Part shown: positions 53,027 to 63,010 of the stretch, one piece after another | Layout: every line of letters starts with the position of its first letter | Numbering within the stretch: the first letter of the stretch is position 1 | Assembly: GCA_963814355.1 (NCBI GenBank) | Contig: CAWFCZ010000002.1 | Span: 1-64,000 of the forward strand | Source: JADGOV01 sp963814355 | GTDB lineage: Bacteria > Actinomycetota > Actinomycetes > JADGOV01 | Reading direction: 5' to 3' | DNA: 64,000 nucleotides | Made by a program: the position numbers and the translations under genes | The notes under the pieces: generated by a model | Seen by the model: only the letters and a program-made list of their open reading frames with translations | The model's database searches: none | What the model was told of the DNA's origin: nothing

Positions 53027-53925
53027 TCCCGCCCCAGATCGCGGTGCACGACCCGGACCTGGAGCCCGTCCGCGCTCAGCCGCCGGCCCAACTCCTCGGC
53101 CATCGCCACGCTGCGGTGCTTGCCACCGGTGCAACCGACCGCGAGCGTGGCGAAGCGCTTGCCCTCCCGCAGGTACCCGGCGTGCACCAGCCGCAGCAGC
53201 CGGGCGAACCCGTCGAGGAACTCCGTCGCGCCGGCCTGGCCGAGGACGTAGTCCCGGACCGGTTGGTCCCGACCGGTGCGCGGCCGCAGCTCCGGTATCC
53301 AGTGCGGGTTGGGCAGGAACCGGCAGTCGGCGACCGTATCCGCGTCCACCGGCAGCCCGTACTTGTACCCGAAAGACACGATGGTCGCCTGCAACGCGGA
53401 CAGCTGCGCCGCGTCGTCGAAGGCGGCTCCGACCTTGGCCCGCAACTCGTGCACGTTTAGCCCGCTGGTGTCCAGGACGAGGTCCGCCTCGCCGCGCAGG
53501 TCCGCCAGCAGGCTCCGTTCCCGGGCGATGCCGTCGACCAGCCGGCCACTGTCCTGCAGCGGGTGCGGGCGGCGGACTCCTTCGAAACGGCGGACCAGTT
53601 CCTCATCGCCGGCTTCGAGGAACAGCACCCTGGGCTCCAGCCCGCGGCGGTGCAGGTCCTCGATGGCCGCCAGCAGGTCGGAGGTGAACGCCCGGCTGCG
53701 GACGTCCACCACGGCGGCGATCCGGGAGACCGCCCCCTGGGACCGGCCGCCGAGTTCAGCCATCGTCGGCAACAGGGCGGGCGGGAGGTTGTCCACCACG
53801 AACCAGCCGAGGTCTTCCAGACAGCGGGCCGCGGTACTGCGCCCGGCGCCGGAGAGTCCGGTGATGATGGTCAGCCGCAGCGCGGGCGGCGCGAGGGCGC
53901 CGGTGGCGGCCGGCTCGGGGTTCAT
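53023..53925 (-). CDS. rapZ: RapZ-family nucleotide-binding protein
   Basis: A 300-residue RapZ: P-loop TIITGLSGAGRSTAARCLED, WFVVDNLPPALLPTM, the C-terminal RCLPNPHW-like CRFLPNPHWIPELRP and GCTGGKHRSVAMAEELG. In Enterobacteria RapZ controls an sRNA; in Actinobacteria it binds signal nucleotides and its targets are unclear. The start overlaps the uvrC stop (TGATG). Confidence 0.95.
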   Translation of the reverse strand: MNPEPAATGALAPPALRLTIITGLSGAGRSTAARCLEDLGWFVVDNLPPALLPTMAELGGRSQGAVSRIAAVVDVRSRAFTSDLLAAIEDLHRRGLEPRVLFLEAGDEELVRRFEGVRRPHPLQDSGRLVDGIARERSLLADLRGEADLVLDTSGLNVHELRAKVGAAFDDAAQLSALQATIVSFGYKYGLPVDADTVADCRFLPNPHWIPELRPRTGRDQPVRDYVLGQAGATEFLDGFARLLRLVHAGYLREGKRFATLAVGCTGGKHRSVAMAEELGRRLSADGLQVRVVHRDLGRE

Positions 53926-55937
53926 CAGCCACCCCCGGCGGCGATGCGGCTGGGTTCCGGCGACGGCGCGTCGTCGCGGATCTCGCCGGTCAGCGGGTCG
54001 ACGGCGGGGCTGTCCAACTGGCCGGCCAGCGCGGCCACCACGGTCTCGGCGGTGCGCCGACCCACACCGGGTACCTGGGCGATCTCCTCCGCGGTGGCGT
54101 CCTTGAGCCGCTTGAGCGAGCCGAAACGCTTGAGCAGCGCGGTGCGCCGGGTCTGGCCGAGGCCGGGTACGCCGTCCAGCGCGGACCCGGTCATCGCCGC
54201 CGACCGGCGCTGCCGGTGGTAGGTGACGGCGAAGCGGTGCGCCTCGTCCCGGACCCGCTGCAGCAGGTACAGACCTTCACTGGTACGGGACAGGATCACC
54301 GGCCGGTCCCGACCGGGCAGCCAGACCTCCTCCAGCCGCTTGGCCAGCCCGCACAGCGCGACGTCGGTGACCCCGGCGTCGGCGAGCGCCCGGGCGGCGG
54401 CCGCGACCTGCGGGGGGCCGCCGTCGACCACCACCAGGTTGGGCGGGTAGGCGAAGCGGCGGGGCCGCCCGGTCACCTCATCGATCGGCCCGGCGCCCTC
54501 CTCCCGGGCGCTGCCCTGGGCCCGCTCCAGGGCGTACCGGCGGAACCGGCGGCGCAGCACCTCGTACACGCTGGCCACGTCGTCCTGCCCGGCGACGTCT
54601 TTGATCGCGAACCGGCGGTACTCCGACTTGCGTGCCAGCCCGTCTTCGAAGACCACCATGGACGCCACGACGTTGGTGCCCTGCAGGTTGGACACGTCGT
54701 AGCACTCGATCCGCAACGGGGCGTCGTCGAGTTCCAGGCCGTCGGAGATCTCCTGCAGCGCCCGGCTCCTGGTGGCCAAGTCCGAAGCCCGCCGCGTCTT
54801 GTGCAGCGCCAGCGCCTGCCCGGCGTTGCGGGCGACGGTGTCGAGCAGCGCCCGCTTGTCGCCGCGCTGGGGCACACGGATGTCCACCCGGGTGCCGCGA
54901 AGGAGGCCGAGGAGTTCGGCGACCACGTCGGCGTCCGGCGGAAGCGCCGGTACCAGCACCTCCCGCGGAACTTGCTCGCCCTGACCGTCGACGGACACGT
55001 CGAGGTAGACCGAGGACAGAAACTGTTCGACCAAGCCGGCGGTGTCGCAGTCCTCCACCTTCTCCACCACCCAGCCACGCTGGCCGCGAACCCGACCGCC
55101 CCGCACGTAGAACACCTGCACCGCGGCCTCCAGCGCATCCTCGGCGAAGGCGATCACGTCGGCGTCGGTGCCGTCCGGCAGGACGACGGCCTGCTTCTCG
55201 ATCGCCCGGCGCAGGGCGCCGACGTCGTCGCGGAGCCGCGCGGCTCGCTCGTACTCCTGGGCGTCCGCGGCCGCGGTCATTTCCCTTTCCAGCCGGCGCA
55301 GGTACCGCCCGGTCTGGCCGGACATGAAGTCGCAGAAGTCGTCCACGATGGCGCGGTGCTCGACGGCGCTCACCCGGCCCACGCAGGGCGCCGAGCACTT
55401 ACCGATGTAGCCGAGCAGGCACGGCCGGCCGATCTGGCCGGCGCGGGTGAACACGCCGGCGCTGCAGGTCCGGGCCGGAAACACCCGCAGCAGCAGGTCG
55501 AGGGTCTCCCGGATCGCCCAGGCGTGGGCGTACGGGCCGAAGTAGCGCACCCCCTTGCGCTTCGGGCCGCGCATCACCTGCAGCCGCGGGTACTCCTCCC
55601 CCACAGTGACCGCGAGGCTCGGGTAGCTCTTGTCGTCCCGGTACCGGACGTTGAAGCGCGGGTCGTACTCCTTGATCCAGTTGTACTCCAGCTGCAGCGC
55701 CTCGACCTCGGTGCTGACCGTGACCCAGTCCACGGCGGCCGCGCTGCGCACCATCTGCTGGGTCCGGGGGTGCAGGTTGGCGATGTCCTGGAAGTACGAG
55801 CCCAGCCGGGCGCGCAGGCTCTTCGCCTTGCCGACGTACACCACCCGTCCGGCGGCGTCGCGAAACCGGTAGACACCGGGCGCCTCGGGCACCGACCCCG
55901 CGGCGGGACGGTAGCTCGCCGGGTCAGCCACGCCCAT
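53925..55937 (-). CDS. uvrC: UvrC, excinuclease subunit
   Basis: A 670-residue UvrC that cuts DNA on both sides of lesions. GIY-YIG nuclease near the N-terminus (PGVYRFRDAAGRVVYVGKAK), Cys-rich segment (RPCLLGYIGKCSAPCVG), UVR motif, RNase-H-like C-terminal nuclease (CYDVSNLQGTNVVASMVVFE) and two HhH motifs (GVPGLGQTRRTALLKRFGS, VPGVGRRTAETVV). ATG 55937 is used; the TTG before it would add one residue. UvrA and UvrB are encoded nearby. Confidence 0.97.
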   Translation of the reverse strand: MGVADPASYRPAAGSVPEAPGVYRFRDAAGRVVYVGKAKSLRARLGSYFQDIANLHPRTQQMVRSAAAVDWVTVSTEVEALQLEYNWIKEYDPRFNVRYRDDKSYPSLAVTVGEEYPRLQVMRGPKRKGVRYFGPYAHAWAIRETLDLLLRVFPARTCSAGVFTRAGQIGRPCLLGYIGKCSAPCVGRVSAVEHRAIVDDFCDFMSGQTGRYLRRLEREMTAAADAQEYERAARLRDDVGALRRAIEKQAVVLPDGTDADVIAFAEDALEAAVQVFYVRGGRVRGQRGWVVEKVEDCDTAGLVEQFLSSVYLDVSVDGQGEQVPREVLVPALPPDADVVAELLGLLRGTRVDIRVPQRGDKRALLDTVARNAGQALALHKTRRASDLATRSRALQEISDGLELDDAPLRIECYDVSNLQGTNVVASMVVFEDGLARKSEYRRFAIKDVAGQDDVASVYEVLRRRFRRYALERAQGSAREEGAGPIDEVTGRPRRFAYPPNLVVVDGGPPQVAAAARALADAGVTDVALCGLAKRLEEVWLPGRDRPVILSRTSEGLYLLQRVRDEAHRFAVTYHRQRRSAAMTGSALDGVPGLGQTRRTALLKRFGSLKRLKDATAEEIAQVPGVGRRTAETVVAALAGQLDSPAVDPLTGEIRDDAPSPEPSRIAAGGG

Positions 55938-56069
55938 CAATCTAGTCGCGGCGGCGCCGCTCGGCAGGCGCTGCCGCCCGGCCGGCCGGGACGATCACGG
56001 AGGTCGGGGTCTGCGTCGGGGAACGGCCGCCAGCCCGACGCCTGGGCCGAGGTCCCTGATCGTTTCGCG

Positions 56070-57032
56070 TCAGGCGACCGTCGGATGGCTGGAGATCGCG
56101 GTCATATCGCCGGCCAGGGTGACCTCGCCGGCGTCGGCCGGCAGGACCAGGTGGTCACCGGCACGCAGCGGTTGCGAAACGTCGTCGTAGGCCAGCGTCC
56201 CCGAACCGGACACCACCGTGACCAGCTCGTAGCGGGGGAAGCGTACGGCGTACCCACGGCCGGCGACGGTGTGCTCGGTGACCTCGAAGAACCGCCCGCT
56301 GACCAGCACCCGCCGCCGGCCGCCGGACCCGTCGACCCAGTCCTGGGCGGTGTGCGTGGTGGCCGGGTCGTACGGCGCGATCGTCACCTGCTTGGCCTTG
56401 GCCAGATGCAGCTCCCGGGCGGAGCCGTCCGTGCCGCGGCGATCGAAGTCGTACACCCGGTAGGTGGTGTCGCAGTTCTGCTGGACCTCGCAGATCAGCA
56501 GGCCGGGACCTACCGCGTGCAGGGTGCCGCTGGGCACGTACACGAAGTCGCCCGGCCGGACCGGCCGCCGCCGGAGCAGGGCATCCCACCTCCCGGCGTC
56601 GATCATGGCGGCCAGCTCGGCGCCGTCCGCCGCGCTGTGCCCGAGGATCAGTTCGGCGCCGGGTTCGGCGGCCACCACGTACCAGCACTCGGTCTTGCCC
56701 AGCGGCACGCCTTCCAGCTCGGCGGCCTGCGCGTCGTCGGGGTGTACCTGTACGGAGAGCCAGTCGCTGGCGTCGAGGAACTTCACCAGCATCGGGAACG
56801 CCTCGCGCGGGTCACTGCCGAAAAAGGCCCGGTCGCGGTCCCACACGTCGATCAGCGTCCGCCCGGCGTGCGGGCCGGTGCGCACCCTGGTCGGACCGTT
56901 CGGGTGCGCCGAGATGCCCCAGCACTCCCCCACCGCACCGTCGGGTATGTCGTACCCAAACCTGGTCTTCAGCGTCCGGCCGCCCCAGATCCGCTCCTTG
57001 AAGACCGGCTCCAGCAGCAGCGGCTCGGTCAT
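56070..57032 (-). CDS. manA: mannose-6-phosphate isomerase, class I (short form)
   Basis: A 320-residue cupin enzyme linking fructose-6-phosphate and mannose-6-phosphate. Zinc site residues lie in VQVHPDDAQA, GKTECWYV and PSGTLHAVGPGLLICEVQQN, followed by TTYRVYDFDR. The length and motif order fit the short Bacillus-like ManA rather than the 390-residue enterobacterial type. Stands alone between uvrC and the DoxX-Rieske gene; the long antisense frame opposite is a shadow. Confidence 0.9.
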   Translation of the reverse strand: MTEPLLLEPVFKERIWGGRTLKTRFGYDIPDGAVGECWGISAHPNGPTRVRTGPHAGRTLIDVWDRDRAFFGSDPREAFPMLVKFLDASDWLSVQVHPDDAQAAELEGVPLGKTECWYVVAAEPGAELILGHSAADGAELAAMIDAGRWDALLRRRPVRPGDFVYVPSGTLHAVGPGLLICEVQQNCDTTYRVYDFDRRGTDGSARELHLAKAKQVTIAPYDPATTHTAQDWVDGSGGRRRVLVSGRFFEVTEHTVAGRGYAVRFPRYELVTVVSGSGTLAYDDVSQPLRAGDHLVLPADAGEVTLAGDMTAISSHPTVA

Positions 57033-57095
57033 CGCGTTCCCTCTGCTGGAAGATCGGCACGTGGCGGGCCGACGGAGACTAACACGAGACGGCCA

Positions 57096-58175
57096 CTACG
57101 CCCTGGGCACCTCGATCGCCCCGCCGGCCACCTGCACCGGCACCGGCGACAGGCCGCGCGGCGCCGGCCCGGAGATCACGTTGCCCGTCGTACCGTCGAA
57201 GATTGACGCGTGACAGGGGCAGACGAACCGGCGGTCGGTGTCGGTGTAGTTGACGGTGCAGCCGGCGTGCGGGCAGATGCCGCTGAACCCCCGGTAGGCC
57301 CCCTTGCTGGGCTGCACCACGTAGGCCGGTTTCCCGGAGGTGGGGTTGGTGAACCGGACAGCGCCGCCGACCGGGAGGTCCGCGGTGGCCGCCACCCGGG
57401 TGGCCGATGAGGTCGGCCCGGGCAAGGCCGGGGACGTGGGCGTGGACGTGGGCTTCGAGGTTGACGGGGCCGCGACCGCTCCCGACCCGCTCTTCCCACG
57501 GCCGAAGGCCCGCCCGAGCCCGGCACTCGCCCCGGCGAGGGCACCGGTGACGACCGCGGCGCCCGCGGCGGCCAGGCCGCCGAGAACCAACGCCCGGCGC
57601 TGGAACGCCGGTGGCACCTTCTCCGCACCCTCCGCCGCACCGACGTCGGACGCGGCCCGGCGGCGTACCCAGCCGTCCACCGACGCGACGCCGGCCGCGC
57701 CGACGGCGATGAACGGCAGCCACATCACCATCACGAAGATGTCCGACCCGTAGTAGTACGGCCGGGTGTGGAAGCTTACGGTGAGAAAGAAGGACGTGGA
57801 GAGCAGGAAGCCGCCGACCGCCGCGATCCGCGCCCACAGCCCGAACAGAGTGCCCAGGCCGACGGCGATTTCGGCCACGGCGGTAAGGACGCCGAAGGCC
57901 ACCGCATGGGACTGCACCGGGCCGAGGAGCGCGCCGATCGGGCTGGTGCCCCGAAACAGCGCCAGCTGGCCCTGGATGGAGGTAGGCCGAGCGGCGTCGA
58001 AGAAGTGCGGGTCGGCCAGCTTCTGCAGACCGGCGAACAGGAACGTGCCGCCGAGGAAGAGCCGGGCCGGCAGCAGGACCCAGCCCGGCCGGGTGAGGCG
58101 GTCCCGCCAGTCTGACGCCCGGTCTCGCAGCCGAGGCGGCGCCGGGTACCGGGTCGATGTCGAGGTCGAGGTCAC
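57096..58175 (-). CDS. DoxX membrane domain fused to a Rieske [2Fe-2S] domain
   Basis: A 359-residue fusion. Residues 30-165 form a four-helix DoxX/DoxD-like domain (ARLFLGGTFLFAGLQKLADP); 194-215 a further hydrophobic segment after FQRRA; 220-265 a Ser/Thr/Pro linker; 266-359 a Rieske domain with ligands Cys301/His303 and Cys319/His322 and a disulfide pair Cys306-Cys321. The Rieske part should sit outside the membrane, fed by quinol-type redox chemistry. GTG 58175 is chosen; GGAGG lies only 2 bases ahead, so a nearby start is possible. Role: probable membrane redox protein. Confidence 0.85.
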   Translation of the reverse strand: MTSTSTSTRYPAPPRLRDRASDWRDRLTRPGWVLLPARLFLGGTFLFAGLQKLADPHFFDAARPTSIQGQLALFRGTSPIGALLGPVQSHAVAFGVLTAVAEIAVGLGTLFGLWARIAAVGGFLLSTSFFLTVSFHTRPYYYGSDIFVMVMWLPFIAVGAAGVASVDGWVRRRAASDVGAAEGAEKVPPAFQRRALVLGGLAAAGAAVVTGALAGASAGLGRAFGRGKSGSGAVAAPSTSKPTSTPTSPALPGPTSSATRVAATADLPVGGAVRFTNPTSGKPAYVVQPSKGAYRGFSGICPHAGCTVNYTDTDRRFVCPCHASIFDGTTGNVISGPAPRGLSPVPVQVAGGAIEVPRA

Positions 58176-58191
58176 GTCCTCCAGTGTGTGA

Positions 58192-61100
58192 TCAGCCCCG
58201 CGACGTGCGGGGTCGATCGGTTGCGACATTAAGGACTTCGTCAGGCTTCGTCTGCGGCGTCCAGGGCCGGTGGTTGTCCGCGCCGGAGGCTGCGACGATG
58301 CGGCGGAGGAAGCCGCCGGTGTAGCTGTCGGGCACCCGCGCCACCTCCTCCGGGGTGCCGGTGGCCAGCACCCGCCCGCCGCCGGAGCCGCCTTCGGGCC
58401 CGAGGTCGATGACCCAGTCGGCGGTCTTGATGACATCGAGATTGTGCTCGATGACGATCACTGTGTTGCCGGCGTCGACGAGTTGCCCCAGGACGGCGAG
58501 CAGCTTGCGCACGTCCTCGAAGTGCAGTCCCGTAGTCGGCTCGTCGAGGACGTACACCGTCCGGCCGGTGGAACGCTTCTGCAGCTCGGCGGAGAGCTTG
58601 ACCCGCTGCGCCTCCCCGCCGGACAGGGTCGGCGCCGGTTGCCCGAGCCGCACGTACCCGAGCCCGACGTCGTTGAGGGTACGCAGGTGCCGGGCGATCG
58701 CCGGCACCGCGGCGAAGAAGTCCAGCGCCTCCTCGACCGGCATGTCCAGCACCTCGGCGATCGTCCGGCCCTTGAAGTGCACCTCCAGGGTCTCCCGGTT
58801 GTACCGCGCCCCGTGGCAGACCTCGCAGGGCACGTAGACGTCCGGCAGGAAGTTCATCTCGATCTTGATCGTGCCGTCGCCGGCGCACGCCTCGCAGCGG
58901 CCGCCCTTGACGTTGAAGGAGAACCGGCCGGGCAGGTAGCCCCGCACCTTGGCCTCGGTGGTCTCGGCGAACAGCCGGCGGACGTGGTCGAACACTCCGG
59001 TGTAGGTGGCCGGGTTGCTGCGCGGGGTCCGGCCGATCGGGGACTGGTCGACGCCCACCACCTTGTCGACCTCGGCCAGCCCGGTGACCCGGGTGTGCCG
59101 GCCAGGTACGGTCCGGGCGCCGTTGAGCTGCTGCGCCAGGACGGCGTACAGCACGTCGTTGACCAGCGTGGACTTGCCGGAGCCGGAGACGCCGGTGACC
59201 GCGATGAAGCAGCCGAGCGGGAAGGACACCGACACGTTGCGCAGGTTGTGCTCACTGGCGCCCTGCACGGTGAGCTGCCGGCCGGGCGTGCGCGGGCGGC
59301 GGATCGGCGGCAGCGGGATCGACCGGCGCCCTGACAGGTAGGCCCCGGTGATCGAATCCGGCGCGGCCAGCAGGTCGGCCACCGGCCCGCTGACCACCAC
59401 CTGCCCGCCGTGCTCGCCGGCCCCCGGACCGATGTCGACCACCCAGTCGGCGGTGCGGATGGTGTCCTCGTCGTGCTCGACCACGATCAGCGTGTTGCCC
59501 AAGTTCCGCAGCCGGTGCAGGGTGTCGATGAGCCGCCGGTTGTCCCGCTGGTGCAGCCCGATGGACGGCTCGTCGAGCACGTACAGCACGCCAACCAGCC
59601 CGGAGCCGATCTGGGTGGCCAGCCGGATGCGCTGCGCCTCCCCGCCGGCCAGGGTGGCCGCCGCCCGGTCCAACGAGAGGTAGTCCAGCCCGACGTCGAG
59701 CAGAAACCCCAGCCGGGCCCCGACCTCCTTGAGCACCCGTTCGGCGATCTGGGCGTCGCGCGGGTCCAGGTCGAGCTCGCGGAGCAGGACGGCACAGTCG
59801 GCGATCGGCAGGGCGGCGATCTCGGAGATGTGCCGGCCGCCGATGGTCACCGCGAGCGACTCCGGCTTGAGTCGGGCGCCGCCGCACGCCGGACAGGGCA
59901 CCTCGCGCATGAAGCCTTCGAACCGCTCGCGGCTGGCGTCGCTCTCCGCCTCCCGGTGGCGTCGGTCGACGTAGGGTACGACGCCCTCGAAGTTCGTGTA
60001 ATAGGACCGCTCCCGGTTGAACCGGTTGCGATAGCGGACGTGGATCTGAGAATCGACCCCGTGCAGCACCGCCTTGCGGGCCTTCGCCGGCAGGGCACGC
60101 CACGGGGTATCCATCCGGAAACCGAGGGTCTCACTCAGCGCCACCAGCAGCCGGGTGAAGTACTCGGTGGTCTGACCCGTCGACCACGGGGCCACCGCGC
60201 CGTCGGCCAGGGAGAGTTCCGGATCCGGCACCACGAGCGCCGGGTCGACTTCCATCCGCGTGCCGATGCCGGTACAGGTCGGGCAGGCGCCGTAGGGCGA
60301 GTTGAACGAGAACGACCTCGGCTCCAACGCCTCGAAGGAGAGGTCGTCATAGAGGCAGGCCAGCTTCTCGGAGAACATCCGTTCCCGGTGCGGGTCCGCA
60401 GCCGGCAGGTCGACGAAATCGAGCACCACGACCCCGCCGGACAGGGTCAGCGCGGTCTCCACCGAGTCGGTGAGCCGGCGGCGGGCGGAGGCCTTGACCG
60501 CGAGGCGGTCTACCACGACCTCGATGGTGTGCTTCTCGTACTTCGCCAGTTTGGGTAGGTCCGCGAGCGCGTGCACCACCCCGTCGGTGCGGGCCCGGGA
60601 GAAACCCTTGGTTTGCAGCTCGCGGTAGAGCTCGGCGTACTCCCCCTTGCGGCCCCGCACCACCGGCGCCAGCACCTGGAAGCGGTTGCCGTCGTCGGGC
60701 TCCAGCACCCGGTCGACGATCTGCTGCGGCGTCTGCCGGCTGATCGGCCGGCCGCAGACCGGGCAGTGCGGGCGGCCGATCCGGGCGTAGAGCAGCCGCA
60801 GGTAGTCATACACCTCGGTGATCGTGCCGACCGTGGAGCGCGGGTTGCGGCTGGTGGATTTCTGGTCGATGGACACCGCCGGGGACAGGCCCTCGATGAA
60901 GTCGACGTCCGGCTTGTCCATCTGCCCGAGGAACTGGCGGGCATAGGCGGACAGCGACTCGACGTATCGGCGCTGGCCCTCGGCGAAGATCGTGTCGAAG
61001 GCCAGGCTGGACTTGCCCGAGCCGGAGAGCCCGGTGAACACGATGAGTGCGTCCCGGGGCAGGTCGATCGAGACGTCTTTGAGGTTGTGCTCGCGGGCAC

Positions 61101-61209
61101 CGCGGACCACCAACCGCTCGGCGGGCCGGGCGGATGTCGTGGCCTCCTCCGGCGCCGCGGCACGCGTGTCCGGCGCCGGCGGCGAGAGCTGGGGGCGAGA
61201 GGTCTTCAT
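58192..61209 (-). CDS. uvrA: UvrA, excinuclease ATPase
   Basis: A 1005-residue UvrA, the damage-recognition ATPase of nucleotide excision repair. Two ABC ATPase halves: FTGLSGSGKSSLAFDT and VTGVSGSGKSTLVNDV (Walker A), signatures LAGGEAQRI and LSGGEAQRV. The second zinc finger is CEAC...CEVC; CPVCG and CPACGG lie in the N-terminal half. The first 30 residues are a Pro/Ala-rich extension before ERLVVRGAREHNLKD. ATG 61209. Confidence 0.97.
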   Translation of the reverse strand: MKTSRPQLSPPAPDTRAAAPEEATTSARPAERLVVRGAREHNLKDVSIDLPRDALIVFTGLSGSGKSSLAFDTIFAEGQRRYVESLSAYARQFLGQMDKPDVDFIEGLSPAVSIDQKSTSRNPRSTVGTITEVYDYLRLLYARIGRPHCPVCGRPISRQTPQQIVDRVLEPDDGNRFQVLAPVVRGRKGEYAELYRELQTKGFSRARTDGVVHALADLPKLAKYEKHTIEVVVDRLAVKASARRRLTDSVETALTLSGGVVVLDFVDLPAADPHRERMFSEKLACLYDDLSFEALEPRSFSFNSPYGACPTCTGIGTRMEVDPALVVPDPELSLADGAVAPWSTGQTTEYFTRLLVALSETLGFRMDTPWRALPAKARKAVLHGVDSQIHVRYRNRFNRERSYYTNFEGVVPYVDRRHREAESDASRERFEGFMREVPCPACGGARLKPESLAVTIGGRHISEIAALPIADCAVLLRELDLDPRDAQIAERVLKEVGARLGFLLDVGLDYLSLDRAAATLAGGEAQRIRLATQIGSGLVGVLYVLDEPSIGLHQRDNRRLIDTLHRLRNLGNTLIVVEHDEDTIRTADWVVDIGPGAGEHGGQVVVSGPVADLLAAPDSITGAYLSGRRSIPLPPIRRPRTPGRQLTVQGASEHNLRNVSVSFPLGCFIAVTGVSGSGKSTLVNDVLYAVLAQQLNGARTVPGRHTRVTGLAEVDKVVGVDQSPIGRTPRSNPATYTGVFDHVRRLFAETTEAKVRGYLPGRFSFNVKGGRCEACAGDGTIKIEMNFLPDVYVPCEVCHGARYNRETLEVHFKGRTIAEVLDMPVEEALDFFAAVPAIARHLRTLNDVGLGYVRLGQPAPTLSGGEAQRVKLSAELQKRSTGRTVYVLDEPTTGLHFEDVRKLLAVLGQLVDAGNTVIVIEHNLDVIKTADWVIDLGPEGGSGGGRVLATGTPEEVARVPDSYTGGFLRRIVAASGADNHRPWTPQTKPDEVLNVATDRPRTSRG

Positions 61210-61224
61210 GGCAGTCCGGCCATG

Positions 61225-62172
61225 CTAGCCGCGGCCTGGGACAGTTTCCGGGTCGTCGGCGGCCCGGCCGCCGAGGAGCAGGGAGGCGGCGATGGTCAGC
61301 GCCAGCAGGGCGGCGATCACGACCAGCGACAGCCAGGTCGGCACCTCGATCACCGACTCGGCGATCATCTTGGCGCCGACGAAGACCAGGATGGCGGCCA
61401 ACCCGTAGTTGAGGTAGACGACGCGGCGCACCGCGCCGGCGAGCAGGAAGTACAGCGAGCGCAGCCCGATCAGCGCGAAGGCGTTCGACGTGAAGATCAG
61501 GAACGGGTCGCGGGTCACGCCGAAGACGGCCGGTATCGAATCCACCGCGAACAGCACGTTGGTCACCGCCAGAGCGACCATCACGATCGCCAGCGGGGTG
61601 AACATCCGTCGGCCCTCGACCAGGGTGCTCAACCGACTGCCCGCGTAGTAGTTCGTGGTGGGGAGCACGCGCTGCACCAGGCGTACCACCCGGTTGTCCC
61701 CGACGTTGGGCTCCTCCTCGCCGGTGACGGCCAGCCGGACCCCGGTGATCACCAGGAACGCGCCGAACACGTAGATCACCCACTCCAGGGCGTCGAGCAG
61801 CGCCACGCCGCCGGCGATCACCACCGCCCGGAGCAGCAACGCGCCGACGACGCCGTAGAGCAGCACCCGGCTCTCCTGCAGCTTGGGCACCGCGAAGGAG
61901 GAGAGCACCAGGACGAAGACGAACAGGTTGTCGACCGACAGGCTCTCTTCCACAACGTAGGCGGTGGTGTACTGTGCCGCGCTGTTCCCGCCCTCCACGA
62001 CCAGCAGCACCAGACCGAAAAGAACCGCCGCACCGATGTACACCGCCGACCAGGTGCCAGCCACCTTCAGGCCCATGGGGCGGTTGCGCCGGCCCAGCAC
62101 GACGAGGTCCAGCATCAGCAGGAGCAGTAGGCTGCCCAGCGTGGCCACCCAAGCCAGCAGCGGAACCGTCAT
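61225..62172 (-). CDS. TerC/Alx-family membrane protein
   Basis: A 315-residue integral membrane protein with about nine hydrophobic segments and the TerC landmarks EESLSVDNLFVFVLVL and LFAVDSIPAVFGVTRDPF. Members are linked to tellurite resistance or metal-ion (manganese) export; the ligand here is unknown. Separate from uvrA by 15 bases. No riboswitch-like leader was seen upstream. Confidence 0.9.
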   Translation of the reverse strand: MTVPLLAWVATLGSLLLLLMLDLVVLGRRNRPMGLKVAGTWSAVYIGAAVLFGLVLLVVEGGNSAAQYTTAYVVEESLSVDNLFVFVLVLSSFAVPKLQESRVLLYGVVGALLLRAVVIAGGVALLDALEWVIYVFGAFLVITGVRLAVTGEEEPNVGDNRVVRLVQRVLPTTNYYAGSRLSTLVEGRRMFTPLAIVMVALAVTNVLFAVDSIPAVFGVTRDPFLIFTSNAFALIGLRSLYFLLAGAVRRVVYLNYGLAAILVFVGAKMIAESVIEVPTWLSLVVIAALLALTIAASLLLGGRAADDPETVPGRG

Positions 62173-62323
62173 CTGATCCGGGGACCTTATCTGTCATGAG
62201 CGGGGCTATCAAGACGGGGGGCTGTCCGGACGCGGGTCTGTCAGGTGACGTCCGGTGCCGGGCGGGGGCCGCCCACCTGCCCGTTCGTTCCGGCCAAGCT
62301 ACCCGTGCCAAACTGCTTGCAGT

Positions 62324-63007
62324 ATGAGCGACTTCAGCACCCCCGTGGATTCTTACACCGGCACCGTCGCGGTCGGCGGCCCGAGCGACGTCCGGCACCT
62401 GCCCGGGGTCCGGATCGTGAAGACCGCCGTCGGACCGATGGACAACAACGCCTACCTCCTCTTCGCCGAGGGCAGCGGGGATGTGTTGCTCATCGACGCC
62501 GCGGATGACATGCAGCGGCTCCTGGACGAGGTTGGCCGTGACCGGCTGGTCCGGGTGGTCACCACCCATTCCCACCAGGACCACTGGCAGGCGTTGGAGG
62601 CGGTGGTCGGCATCACCGGCGCCATCACGGTGGCCTCCGAGCCGGACGCCGCCGGGCTGCCCATCCCGGTGCGGGAGATCGTCGGCGACGGGGACACGGT
62701 GGCTGTGGGTGACGTCCAACTCGGTGTCGTCACGCTCGTGGGACATACCCCCGGCTCGATCGCGCTGCACCTCGACCTGGAAGCCGTCGGCGCCGGGCAT
62801 CACCTGTTCACCGGGGACTCGCTGTTCCCCGGCGGCCCCGGCAAGACGATCGATCCGGCCGACTTCACCTCCCTGATGGACGACCTGGAGCGCAAGGTGT
62901 TCGGCGTGCTGCCGGATGAGACCTGGGTCTACCCGGGCCACGGCGCGGACACCACGCTCGGCGCCGAGCGGCCGTCCCTCGCCGAGTGGCGGGCGCGCGG
63001 CTGGTAA
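62324..63007 (+). CDS. metallo-beta-lactamase-fold hydrolase
   Basis: A 227-residue MBL-fold enzyme. Metal ligands are in TTHSHQDHWQ, GHTPGSIAL, GDSLFPGG and the terminal PGHGADTT. The size and motif set are those of glyoxalase II-like hydrolases; the substrate may be a thioester or lactone. ATG 62324 is chosen (MSDFSTPVDSYTG). It lies between terC and uvrB, convergent with uvrB. Confidence 0.9.
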   Translation: MSDFSTPVDSYTGTVAVGGPSDVRHLPGVRIVKTAVGPMDNNAYLLFAEGSGDVLLIDAADDMQRLLDEVGRDRLVRVVTTHSHQDHWQALEAVVGITGAITVASEPDAAGLPIPVREIVGDGDTVAVGDVQLGVVTLVGHTPGSIALHLDLEAVGAGHHLFTGDSLFPGGPGKTIDPADFTSLMDDLERKVFGVLPDETWVYPGHGADTTLGAERPSLAEWRARGW

Positions 63008-63010
63008 TCG

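Noticed and set aside
54216..57206. 996-codon plus-strand frame
   Set aside because: It is antisense to uvrC and manA, both strongly supported, and its translation is a low-complexity Gly/Arg/Pro product typical of high-GC shadow frames.
62173..62323. Manganese (yybP-ykoY) riboswitch before the terC-like gene
   Set aside because: No conserved loop motifs or stable paired helices of that class were found in the leader.
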